The position numbers were made by a program, and so were the translations under genes. Positions 6,916 to 14,397 of a DNA stretch of 14,959 bases are shown piece after piece. The DNA lies in contig JBKECF010000024.1 of the NCBI GenBank assembly GCA_047974375.1, positions 1-14,959 on the forward strand, in the 5' to 3' direction. This DNA comes from JBKECF01 sp047974375 (GTDB lineage Bacteria; Bacillota; Clostridia; Lachnospirales; CAMZNU01). How positions within the stretch are numbered: the first letter of the stretch is position 1; each line of letters begins with the position of its first letter. The notes beneath the pieces were generated by a model. The model ran no database searches. It was given only the letters and a program-made list of their open reading frames with translations, and was not told the DNA's origin.

Positions 6916-8232
6916 TTGAAATTCGAAAGTAAAGAACTAACAAAATTTATATTATTAAGTATATTAGGAATATTTTTATTTTTTACACCAATACAAGGAG
7001 CTAGTGTGCCTATAGTTGTACTTATTAACTTCGTAAGTAAAACCCTAGGTAAAAATTTTCTTTTCCTTGTAGTATTTATAAGCGGAATAGGTTTGAACAT
7101 TACAGTTTTATTAGGTAAAACTTTTAAAATCGAACCTTTTAAAACTTGGCATAAAAACCTAGGTAAAGTCCAAATAGTTATGTACGTGATTTCCCTTATA
7201 TCCTACATTTGTATTTTTTTCTCTATTGGGTCAGAAAATTCTATTTTTAATAATGTGCATATTGGAGGCGAGGTTAAAAACGTTGCCCCAGCCATTTTTA
7301 CCACTATTTTCTTTGCAGGGTGGTTTATATATTTTTTACTAAAATCTGGATTTGTAGAATTTGTAGGCGTACTAATTGAGCCTATTATGAAACCAATATT
7401 TAAGCTTCCAGGCATTGCCGGCTTAGATGCATTGTCTTCATTTGTAGTTTCTCCTGCTGTGGCTACTAATATTTCGGCGGAGTACTACAGGGAAGGGGTG
7501 TACACAAGGAAAGAAGCCATAGGCGCAGCCACTTGTTTTAGCACATGTAGTGTTGGATTTATATTTGTTATGTCTAATTTAGGCGGGGTTCCCGAAATGT
7601 CAGGAATAATGACGATTTCAACATTTCTAATTACTTTATTAATGACCATAATAATGATGAGAATACCCATAATTAGTAACTACGAGAATATATATATTGA
7701 TGGTTCTACAACGGGAAAAGTGGTTGCCAAAAGTAATAAAACTATTTTAAACAGAGCTGTTGCCGAAGGAATAAAAAAATCTAAGGAATTTTCCTTTAGA
7801 CATTTTTTAATAAGCATACTAAGTGCTGCAAAATTTGCAATATTAATTGTTACATTTATGAGTGCCATAGTTATGATTACCCTTACAATTGTGTACCATA
7901 CAAGCTTTTTTGATATAATTGGCAAACCCTTTGAATATATTTTTTCTTTATTGGGATTAGAAAACGCAGATTTAATTTCCTCTGCTCCTGTTTTAACATT
8001 TCCATCATTAACACTTCCTGTTTCAGCTATGGCAGGTCTGGAAATAGCCTCTAAAAGTAGATTTTTTGTTACACTACTTTCTATTACTCAAATTTTATTT
8101 ATGTCTGAAACTGGTACGGCATTAATGAACTCGGATATGAAAGTAACATTTAAAGACATAATTATTTTATTTATAATTAGAACAGTTATTTTAATACCTA
8201 TTGTTGCTTTGGTTTCTCATTTAGTATATTGA
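6916..8232 (+). CDS. YjiH-family membrane protein with nucleoside-recognition (Gate) domain
   Basis: Integral membrane protein of about 438 residues with roughly ten hydrophobic segments. The central region (WFIYFLLKSGFVEFVGVLIEPIMKPIFKLPGIAGLDALSSFV) and 'ATCFSTCSVGFIFVMSNLGG' match the YjiH/nucleoside-recognition Gate-domain family; the exact substrate of YjiH proteins is not established. Two starts are possible. GTG at 6907 is only one or two bases from the AAGGTGA ribosome site (6899-6905). TTG at 6916 has about 10 bases of spacing and is preferred here. The position 33 bp after the FAD subunit suggests co-transcription and a role in moving a purine, nucleoside or related substrate or product of the hydroxylase; that is inference from context. 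The stop codon's last base is the first base of repeat element R2. Confidence 0.85.
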   Translation: MKFESKELTKFILLSILGIFLFFTPIQGASVPIVVLINFVSKTLGKNFLFLVVFISGIGLNITVLLGKTFKIEPFKTWHKNLGKVQIVMYVISLISYICIFFSIGSENSIFNNVHIGGEVKNVAPAIFTTIFFAGWFIYFLLKSGFVEFVGVLIEPIMKPIFKLPGIAGLDALSSFVVSPAVATNISAEYYREGVYTRKEAIGAATCFSTCSVGFIFVMSNLGGVPEMSGIMTISTFLITLLMTIIMMRIPIISNYENIYIDGSTTGKVVAKSNKTILNRAVAEGIKKSKEFSFRHFLISILSAAKFAILIVTFMSAIVMITLTIVYHTSFFDIIGKPFEYIFSLLGLENADLISSAPVLTFPSLTLPVSAMAGLEIASKSRFFVTLLSITQILFMSETGTALMNSDMKVTFKDIIILFIIRTVILIPIVALVSHLVY

Positions 8233-8338
8233 TCGGTAAGAATTGGACCCCCACCTCAATGTATAATGGGTGGCAGGACAGTCTAATTCGCCGTCAAGTG
8301 GGTGGTCAAGCCCCCACTGGCGGATAGGTCTGCTGACT
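8232..8338 (-). repeat. Structured repeat element R2, inverted copy of the leader element at 3067-3237
   Basis: Read on the minus strand, this has the same three blocks in the same order as R1: 8308-8338, 8285-8293 and 8232-8258. In this copy the first hairpin is AGTGGG/CCCACT closed by CCG/CGG. The GAATT/AATTC and CGG/CCG complementarities are retained, and a third hairpin forms from CCACC with GGTGG. The extra two-hairpin arm of R1 is absent, so R2 is 107 rather than 171 bp. It fills the gap between the YjiH gene and the YfcC-type gene and starts on the last base of the YjiH stop codon. I see no minus-strand promoter for it, and no flanking target-site duplication that I would defend. Confidence 0.6.
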
Positions 8339-8367
8339 TTAGGCTAAATAAAAAATCGGAGGTTTAA

Positions 8368-9747
8368 ATGAAAAAAATAAAGTTCCCAAATGCATTTGTT
8401 GTATTGTTAATAATAATTGTAATTACCACAATTTTAACCTATATAATTCCAGCTGGAAGTTACCAACGAAGCATTGTAGATGGTAGGACTGTTGTTTCTG
8501 GAAATTCCTTTGAATTTATAAAACAAACCCCTGTTAGTTTATTTAATATGTTTAAAGCAATTCCCCAAGGAATTATTTCAGCTACAGAACTTATTACTAT
8601 GATATTGTCCATTGGAGGTTTTATAGCAATTATTAATGAAACATCTGCTATAGAAGCATTGATTTTTACCATTAGGAATAAAGTTGGCGACAAAAATTCC
8701 TCAGTAATAATAAGTGGTTTAGTCCTGTTTTTTGGTTTCCTTGGTGCCTTTGTTGGTATGTTGGAGGCGTCAATTCCTTTTGCTACTATATGCATAAGTA
8801 TAGCTCTTGCCTTGGGTTATGATATTATTGTTGGTATGTCAATACCATTTATAGGAATAGTTTTAGGATTCACCGCTGGGCCAACAAATCCTTGGACCGT
8901 TGGAGTCGGCCAAGAAATTGGGGAGTTGCCTTTATACTCTGGAATTTTATATAGAATAATTATACTAGCTATATTTATGTCCATTGGAGCTTTATATATT
9001 TGTTCCTACGGAAATAAAGTTAAAGCTAATAAAAATAATAGCCTTGTTAAAAATATAAACAACCCAAATTACTATAGTAAAAAGAAAGAAGTTAATTTAA
9101 CTTTTAAAAGAAAATTAGTAATATTAAGTTTTTTACTTACTCTTGCCATGGTAATTTTGGGAACTTTAAAACTAAATTTCACTACTATTGATATGACAAC
9201 AGCATACATTATAGGAAGTGTCGTAGCAGGTTTTATCTTTGGTTTTAATGGAGATAAAATATCAACAACATTTTTAAATGGGGCTAAGTCTTTGTTTGTT
9301 GCAGCTATGGCTATTGGAGTATCCAGAGGCATAAGTATAATTATGAAAAGTGGAAATATACAAGATACTGTAATTTATTATTTTTCCAATTTGTTAAATA
9401 CATTTCCATCTTGGGCCTTTGCCGTTGTTATGTATATTTTTCAAGGTTTTATTAATTTTTTTATTCCATCAGGAAGCGGACAGGCCATGGTTACCTTACC
9501 AACTATGTTACCCACAGCAGATATTATTGCTTTAAATAGACAAATAGGAATTTTAGCCTATCAGCTGGGAGATGGAATTACTAATTTATTTTATCCAACA
9601 GTTGGATGTTTAATCGGTTTTTTGGAAGTTACCAAGGTACCTTATACGACTTGGATGAAATTTATAACGCCCTTAGTAGGAATACTATTTTTTACTGGCA
9701 TTATAATTTTACTAGTAGCTACTTTAATAAATTATGGACCCTATTAG
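8368..9747 (+). CDS. YfcC/DcuC-family membrane transporter
   Basis: Polytopic membrane protein, 459 residues, of the YfcC group in the C4-dicarboxylate anaerobic carrier (DcuC-like) family. The start is characteristic: a first membrane helix followed by 'LTYIIPAGSYQRSIVDGRTVV'. Later motifs include 'GFLGAFVGMLEASIPFATICISIALALGYD', 'GFTAGPTNPWTVGVGQEIGELPLYSG' and 'INFFIPSGSGQAMVTLPTMLP', conserved across this group. About a dozen hydrophobic segments are visible. Family members are variously annotated as dicarboxylate, amino-acid or peptide carriers, so substrate is uncertain. A strong GGAGG site (8357-8361) precedes the ATG. No promoter is evident in the 135-bp gap, which is mostly R2. The gene is probably read through from the hydroxylase operon and ends at the terminator at 9778-9819. 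Confidence 0.88.
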   Translation: MKKIKFPNAFVVLLIIIVITTILTYIIPAGSYQRSIVDGRTVVSGNSFEFIKQTPVSLFNMFKAIPQGIISATELITMILSIGGFIAIINETSAIEALIFTIRNKVGDKNSSVIISGLVLFFGFLGAFVGMLEASIPFATICISIALALGYDIIVGMSIPFIGIVLGFTAGPTNPWTVGVGQEIGELPLYSGILYRIIILAIFMSIGALYICSYGNKVKANKNNSLVKNINNPNYYSKKKEVNLTFKRKLVILSFLLTLAMVILGTLKLNFTTIDMTTAYIIGSVVAGFIFGFNGDKISTTFLNGAKSLFVAAMAIGVSRGISIIMKSGNIQDTVIYYFSNLLNTFPSWAFAVVMYIFQGFINFFIPSGSGQAMVTLPTMLPTADIIALNRQIGILAYQLGDGITNLFYPTVGCLIGFLEVTKVPYTTWMKFITPLVGILFFTGIIILLVATLINYGPY

Positions 9748-9777
9748 TAATTTGAGAATAAGAGATAAATCTGCCAA

Positions 9778-9819
9778 GATAAGCAACTAGAAGCTAAACC
9801 TCTAGAAGCTTATCTTTTT
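9778..9819 (+). terminator. Rho-independent terminator after the YfcC-type gene
   Basis: Stem gataagc (9778-9784) with gcttatc (9808-9814), then an AA/AA internal loop, then inner stem ctaga/tctag, followed directly by TTTTT. It closes the hydroxylase-transporter transcription unit and isolates the downstream gdpP operon. Confidence 0.92.
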
Positions 9820-9902
9820 GATTGCAAACCATTATGTTGAAGAATTAATATGTTTTTAAAATAACCTAACATGAAAAAAGGTGCTATAAATTAAATTTTT
9901 TA

Positions 9903-9911
9903 TGATATAAT
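9903..9911 (+). promoter_or_regulatory. Extended -10 promoter for the gdpP-rplI operon
   Basis: TGATATAAT is an extended -10 (TG, one base, then perfect TATAAT at 9906-9911). No good -35 box lies 16-18 bp upstream, which is typical of extended -10 promoters. The predicted start near 9918 leaves a short leader of about 27 nt before the chosen ATG at 9945. The remainder of the 9820-9902 gap shows no other recognisable element. Confidence 0.65.
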
Positions 9912-9944
9912 GCAGTATACAGTTGCAGTTGTTTGGAGGATGTA

Positions 9945-11687
9945 ATGAATTTAGTTGATACAATTGTTAATAAACTTAGTGGTCAAGATAAAATAACGGA
10001 CACGCCCTTTCCTTGTATAAAGGTTTCAGAGGGTAAAATTGTGCAGTCTAATATTTTATTTGACAATCTAATAGGAACTCAAGAAGATATAATTAGTAAT
10101 TTATTTGAAAACATAGACTTAAATGTAAACAAACAAGTTATAAAAATAGGAAATATTTTTTATAATGTTTTTTCACTGCCATTACATGATGATGAATATG
10201 TATTATATTTCACAGAAAATATTTACAATATGGATGCAAGTAAAATAGTTACAGAAAAAATCTCTGTAGGATACATATATATTGACAACTACGAGGATGT
10301 ATTGGAAAATGTAGCTACAACAAAGCAACCTTTATTACTTGCATTACTAGACAGACGCATAAACGCCTTTGCCAAAAGAATTAACGGAGTATTGACTAAA
10401 TTTGATAAAGACAGATACATTATATTTTTTAAAGAAGAAAAACTAATATATTTGCAAGCCAAGGAATTTGACATATTGGAGCAAATAAAAAATATAGAAT
10501 TAGACAACAAAATCCCCTTTACCCTTAGTATAGGCATAGGCTGTGGAGATTACGAGTTTAATATTTTAGCAGAAAATGCAAGAGCAGCAACAGACTTGGC
10601 CCTAGGTCGTGGCGGAGATCAAGTAGTTATAAAAGACGGCAATAAGTATACCTTTTTCGGTGGAACAGGTAAAGAGTTTACTAAAAATTCCAGAGTTAAA
10701 GCACGTGTAAAAGCACATATACTATCGGAACTTATTTCCTCTGCCGACAATATTTTAATAATGGGCCATAAATTTCCAGACCTAGATTGCTTAGGAGCCT
10801 GTGTTGGAGTACATAGAATAGTTAAAAGCATATCTAATATAAATTGCAACATAGTTTTAAACAATGTTACCTCTGCAATAAACATACTTTACGATAAATT
10901 AGTTGCAACTAATGAGTACAAAAATGTTTTTATAGATAGCAAAGAAGCCATAGACATTGTAGATAGCAAAACCCTAGTAATAGTGTGTGATGCCTACAGA
11001 GTAAGCATAGTTGAGTGCCCCGAGCTTTTAAATATTTCTAAAAATATTGTAGTTTTTGACCACCATAGAAAAGCTTCCGACTATATTCAAGATGAAGTTT
11101 TAGTGTATCATGATTCAACAGCATCTTCCACAGCGGAACTTATTACTGAAATGATTATGTACATAAAAAACAAGGTAAATTTAGTAGACATAGAGGCAGA
11201 TGCTCTTTTGGCAGGAATAACTGTAGATACTAAAGGTTTTACATTTAAAACAGGAAGCAAAACCTTTGAGGCTGCTGCCTATTTAAAGAAAAATGGCGCA
11301 GATTCTCACAATGTTCATATACTATTACAAAGCGACCGTGCTACTTATGCCGCTAAAAGTAATTCTGTAAATAAAGCAGAAATATATAGAGATACATTTG
11401 CTCTATCTATTGTGCCAAACAATGTGGAAAACCCTAAATTAGTAGTTGCACAAACAGCCGATGAATTATTAAACATTGTAGGCATAAAAGTAAGTTTTGT
11501 TTTTTGCCAACTAGGTGGGCAAATAATAATAAGTGCTCGCAGTCTAGGGGATTATAACGTACAAACCATTATGGAAAAATTTGGCGGAGGCGGCCATAAA
11601 ACTGTTGCAGCTGCCCAAATAACCAATATGAATATGGATGACACAATTAAGGCTATAAAGAAAATTTTAGAAAATCTAGAAGTTTAG
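9945..11687 (+). CDS. gdpP: GdpP-like c-di-AMP phosphodiesterase (DHH/DHHA1), lacking transmembrane segments
   Basis: DHH-family phosphoesterase that would hydrolyse cyclic di-AMP, the signal controlling potassium and osmolyte balance in Firmicutes. Domain order is a degenerate PAS-like N-terminus (about 10-80), a degenerate GGDEF domain (about 95-235, with NGVLTKFDKDRY and LSIGIG, ending LALGRGGDQVVIK), the DHH domain (GHKFPDLDCLGA from 274; Asp349 in CDAYR; DHH at 372-374) and DHHA1 ending GGGGHKTVAAAQI (547-559). At 580 residues it is about 80 shorter than B. subtilis GdpP because the two N-terminal membrane helices are absent. The upstream terminator and promoter leave no room for them, so the enzyme is predicted to be cytosolic. 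The ATG at 9945 has GGAGG at 9935-9939; the TTG at 9933 lies before that site and is rejected. It is followed by rplI, a neighbour order seen widely in Firmicutes. Confidence 0.9.
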   Translation: MNLVDTIVNKLSGQDKITDTPFPCIKVSEGKIVQSNILFDNLIGTQEDIISNLFENIDLNVNKQVIKIGNIFYNVFSLPLHDDEYVLYFTENIYNMDASKIVTEKISVGYIYIDNYEDVLENVATTKQPLLLALLDRRINAFAKRINGVLTKFDKDRYIIFFKEEKLIYLQAKEFDILEQIKNIELDNKIPFTLSIGIGCGDYEFNILAENARAATDLALGRGGDQVVIKDGNKYTFFGGTGKEFTKNSRVKARVKAHILSELISSADNILIMGHKFPDLDCLGACVGVHRIVKSISNINCNIVLNNVTSAINILYDKLVATNEYKNVFIDSKEAIDIVDSKTLVIVCDAYRVSIVECPELLNISKNIVVFDHHRKASDYIQDEVLVYHDSTASSTAELITEMIMYIKNKVNLVDIEADALLAGITVDTKGFTFKTGSKTFEAAAYLKKNGADSHNVHILLQSDRATYAAKSNSVNKAEIYRDTFALSIVPNNVENPKLVVAQTADELLNIVGIKVSFVFCQLGGQIIISARSLGDYNVQTIMEKFGGGGHKTVAAAQITNMNMDDTIKAIKKILENLEV

Positions 11688-11708
11688 ATATTTACAAAGG
11701 AGGACCTT

Positions 11709-12149
11709 ATGAAAGTTATTTTACAAGAGGACATAAAAGGTGTAGGCAAAAAAGGTGATGTAATTAATGCCAGTGATGGCCATGCAAGAAACTACCTATT
11801 ACCAAAAGGCTTAGCTGTAGAAGCAAACAAAGGAAACATAAACCAATTAGAACGTACTAAACATAACGAAGAAGTACAACGTGCCGAGAATTTAGCAGCA
11901 GCAAAAAGTTTAAAAGAAGATATAGAAAAAGTAGTCCTTACAATGGCAGCAAATGCCGGCGAAAGCGGCAAACTTTTTGGAACAATTACAAATAAAGAAA
12001 TAGGCAAATCCTTAGAGGAAGAACACAATATAAAAATCGACAAGAAAAAAATCGTTTTAAAAAGGCCAATTAAAAATATAGGTGAATTTCATGTTGATAT
12101 AAAATTGCACCCAAAGGTAGTTGCCTCATTAAAAGTAGTAGTTAAATAG
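11709..12149 (+). CDS. rplI: Large-subunit ribosomal protein L9
   Basis: Ribosomal protein bL9, 146 residues, the usual length, which binds 23S rRNA near the L1 stalk base. The N-terminal RNA-binding domain shows the family signature GVGKKGDVINASDGHARNYLLPKGLA. It is followed by a long charged connecting helix (about 42-75) and the C-terminal domain containing 'ESGKLFGTITNKEI'. A strong AAAGGAGG site precedes the ATG. It lies 21 bp after gdpP and 8 bp before the acidic protein gene, whose ribosome site overlaps this gene's TAG. The replicative helicase gene dnaB, which often follows rplI, is not here. Confidence 0.97.
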   Translation: MKVILQEDIKGVGKKGDVINASDGHARNYLLPKGLAVEANKGNINQLERTKHNEEVQRAENLAAAKSLKEDIEKVVLTMAANAGESGKLFGTITNKEIGKSLEEEHNIKIDKKKIVLKRPIKNIGEFHVDIKLHPKVVASLKVVVK

Positions 12150-12157
12150 GAGGATAT

Positions 12158-12571
12158 ATGGAAAAATATATAGACATCCCCAGCACTTTATACGAAATAT
12201 TGGAGAATAAATACAATGATGTAATACTAGACATAACTAAATCCATAGCCGATGGATTGCCGGATTCGGACAAATTAAATGAAGAGGAATTTTCAGAACT
12301 ATTAGATGATCTTTATGATGATTTTATAGATACTTCCATACAGGATATTATGGAGAAAATGCTAAATTTCTACGTTTTAAGAGAATTGGAAGATGATGAC
12401 CTTAAAAACTTGTTTGAAAATGTCGTTGATGAAGAAATAGAATCAGCACAAGAATTTTTTAGTCATGAGCATCAAGAAGAACTTTTTGATACTTTGTCCC
12501 ATCATTTCGAAATTGATGATGATGATGACGATGAAAACGATGAGAAAGTAATAGATTTTTGGAATTTATAA
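12158..12571 (+). CDS. Uncharacterised highly acidic protein, 137 aa
   Basis: I do not recognise this protein. It is short and very acidic: 46 of 137 residues are Asp or Glu against 8 Lys/Arg. Near the C-terminus there is a run of six Asp followed by ENDEK, encoded largely by GAT repeats. The rest looks helical and amphipathic, with no signal peptide, membrane helix or metal-binding Cys. It is probably a real gene: a perfect AGGAGG site overlaps the rplI stop, spacing is tight on both sides, and the frame is full length between rplI and the aminopeptidase gene. Position in a ribosome/c-di-AMP operon hints at a cytoplasmic house-keeping or chaperone-like role, but nothing in the sequence proves a function. 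Confidence 0.75.
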   Translation: MEKYIDIPSTLYEILENKYNDVILDITKSIADGLPDSDKLNEEEFSELLDDLYDDFIDTSIQDIMEKMLNFYVLRELEDDDLKNLFENVVDEEIESAQEFFSHEHQEELFDTLSHHFEIDDDDDDENDEKVIDFWNL

Positions 12572-12582
12572 GGTAGGTAACT

Positions 12583-14310
12583 ATGATTAATAAATTAAGA
12601 GAATTAATGAAAATAAATAATATAGACACATATATTATTACAAAGTTTGACCCTCATCAAAGCGAGGACAGTGAAGAATATTATAGCAGCGTAAAGTTTA
12701 TTAGTGGCTTTACTGGCTCGGCGGGAACTGTTGTTGTAACGCAGGGCTATGCCGGACTGTGGACAGATGGTAGATATTACATACAAGCAAAAAAAGAATT
12801 AAATAAGAATATTGAATTGGTAAAGGCTAGTAACCCAGGGGTAATTGGCTTTTTAGACTATGCCTACAAAAACACCAAGACAAATGGCAAAATAGCCTTT
12901 GACGGTGAAACTATGTCCTGTTACATGGTAAAAAATTTGTTAGAAAAGACTGAAAAGAAAAATATTACTTTAGAAACCAATGTAGATTTTATTGGTGAAC
13001 TATGGACAAATAGACCTAGTTTATCTAAAAACAATATTTTTATTCATGAGGAAAAATATTGTGGTGAAAGTAGCCAGTCCAAAATAAAAAGAGTCCGCGA
13101 AAAAATGGATACAGATTATTATATTATTTCATCTTTAGATGACATTGCATGGCTAACAAATTTAAGAGGTAGCGATGTAGAAAATAATACCTTTTTTGCC
13201 GCCTACTTTGTTCTGTCAAAAAATGATGCAATTCTTTTTATAGATAAAGACAAACTAGATTTTCATGTAGATCATGTAGATGTGGAAGTTAGAGATTATA
13301 ATGAAATTTATGACTATTTAAAGGCCTTAGAATCTGAAAATATAGCCTTAAAATCAAGTAGCACCAATTACAATATTTTTAAGGCTTGCCAAGGTAAAAA
13401 AATAATAGAGTTGCCTATAGATATAACTGAAGAATTTAAAGCAATAAAAAATTCTATAGAAATAGAAAATTTAGAAAAAGTAAATATACGTGACGGCGTT
13501 GCCATGGTACGTAGTATTAAATGGGTAAAAGAAAATTACAGAGAAATGGATGAAGTAGACGTTGCCAATAAATTTGCTGAATATAGACAAATAGGGACGA
13601 ACTATGTAGGCCCAAGTTTTGGAACAATTGCCGCATATATGAGTAATGCAGCAATGTCCCACTATCACCCAACGAAAGAAAATTGCTCCAAATTAAAAGA
13701 CGGCGGCTTTATGCTTGTAGATAGCGGCGGCCAATACTTTGATGGCACAACTGACATGACACGTACATTTTCCCTAGGCAACTTAAGTGATGAAATGAAA
13801 AAAGACTTTACATATGTACTAAAATCGCACATTGCCATAGCCTCAGCAAAATTTCCAGAAAACGCAACAGGTGGTCAAATAGACGGTATCACCAGAGCCT
13901 CTATGTGGGAAGATGGCGTAGACTTTAACCACGGTACAGGCCACGGCCTTGGTTTTTTCGGCTGTGTACACGAAGGGCCTCATAATATTTCTGGCAAAAG
14001 TACTAGAAATTTCCCTAAGGGTATATTAGTTACTAATGAGCCAGGCCTTTATAAAGAAGATAAATATGGAATTCGTACAGAAAATACTGTTACTGTTGAG
14101 GATTTTAAATCTACAGAATTCGGAAACTTCTACAAGTTTAGAACAATTTCCTATTGCCCTATTGATATTGATGCCATAGATGTTTCTATGTTGAATAGTA
14201 GAGAAATTAAATGGGTGAATGATTATCATGATGTTGTTTTTAGTAAGTTGAAAGATTATTTAGATAGTGAGGAAGTTGAGTTTTTAGAAGTGGAAACTCG
14301 TAGGATTTAG
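12583..14310 (+). CDS. M24-family Xaa-Pro aminopeptidase (aminopeptidase P)
   Basis: Metallopeptidase of 575 residues that removes an N-terminal residue preceding proline, completing intracellular peptide breakdown. It has the long form (two N-terminal creatinase-like domains, about 1-300, then the pita-bread catalytic domain), like eukaryotic and many clostridial aminopeptidase P enzymes. All five metal ligands are recognisable: Asp380 and Asp391 (VDSGGQYFDGTTDMTRT), His454 (HGTGHGLG), Glu486 (TNEPGLY) and Glu500 (GIRTENT). The 11-residue Asp-Asp spacing matches E. coli PepP. No signal peptide is visible, so it should be cytosolic. The ribosome site is weak (AAGGTAGG). It lies 11 bp after the acidic protein and is the last gene of the operon. 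A dedicated link to the hydroxylase genes is unlikely. Confidence 0.95.
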   Translation: MINKLRELMKINNIDTYIITKFDPHQSEDSEEYYSSVKFISGFTGSAGTVVVTQGYAGLWTDGRYYIQAKKELNKNIELVKASNPGVIGFLDYAYKNTKTNGKIAFDGETMSCYMVKNLLEKTEKKNITLETNVDFIGELWTNRPSLSKNNIFIHEEKYCGESSQSKIKRVREKMDTDYYIISSLDDIAWLTNLRGSDVENNTFFAAYFVLSKNDAILFIDKDKLDFHVDHVDVEVRDYNEIYDYLKALESENIALKSSSTNYNIFKACQGKKIIELPIDITEEFKAIKNSIEIENLEKVNIRDGVAMVRSIKWVKENYREMDEVDVANKFAEYRQIGTNYVGPSFGTIAAYMSNAAMSHYHPTKENCSKLKDGGFMLVDSGGQYFDGTTDMTRTFSLGNLSDEMKKDFTYVLKSHIAIASAKFPENATGGQIDGITRASMWEDGVDFNHGTGHGLGFFGCVHEGPHNISGKSTRNFPKGILVTNEPGLYKEDKYGIRTENTVTVEDFKSTEFGNFYKFRTISYCPIDIDAIDVSMLNSREIKWVNDYHDVVFSKLKDYLDSEEVEFLEVETRRI

Positions 14311-14335
14311 GTTTAGGTTCTTTATATGAAAAAAG

Positions 14336-14386
14336 AAAGGAGCTGTATTGAAATAGGGTAATCCTATTTCAATACAGCTCCTTTTT
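14336..14386. terminator. Long bidirectional intrinsic terminator
   Basis: A perfect inverted repeat of about 22 bp (arms 14336-14357 and 14363-14384) with a 5-nt loop. T-rich tracts flank the outer side on both strands: TTTTT on plus, and on minus the complement of the A-rich stretch before 14336. It sits between the plus-strand aminopeptidase gene and the converging minus-strand Rpn remnant, and would end transcripts from both sides. Confidence 0.93.
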
Positions 14387-14397
14387 ATGTTTGTATG

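Noticed and set aside
3067..8338. Complete composite transposon bounded by R1 and R2
   Set aside because: No transposase or recombinase lies inside or next to the elements, and I see no convincing target-site duplications, so only a weaker cassette hypothesis is kept.
3067..8338. Invertible segment flipped by recombination between R1 and R2
   Set aside because: The two copies are too diverged (longest identical runs are only about 13 bp) for efficient homologous inversion, and no site-specific invertase is present.
9933..9944. Upstream TTG start for the GdpP-like gene
   Set aside because: The GGAGG ribosome site lies within these codons and is correctly spaced for the ATG at 9945.
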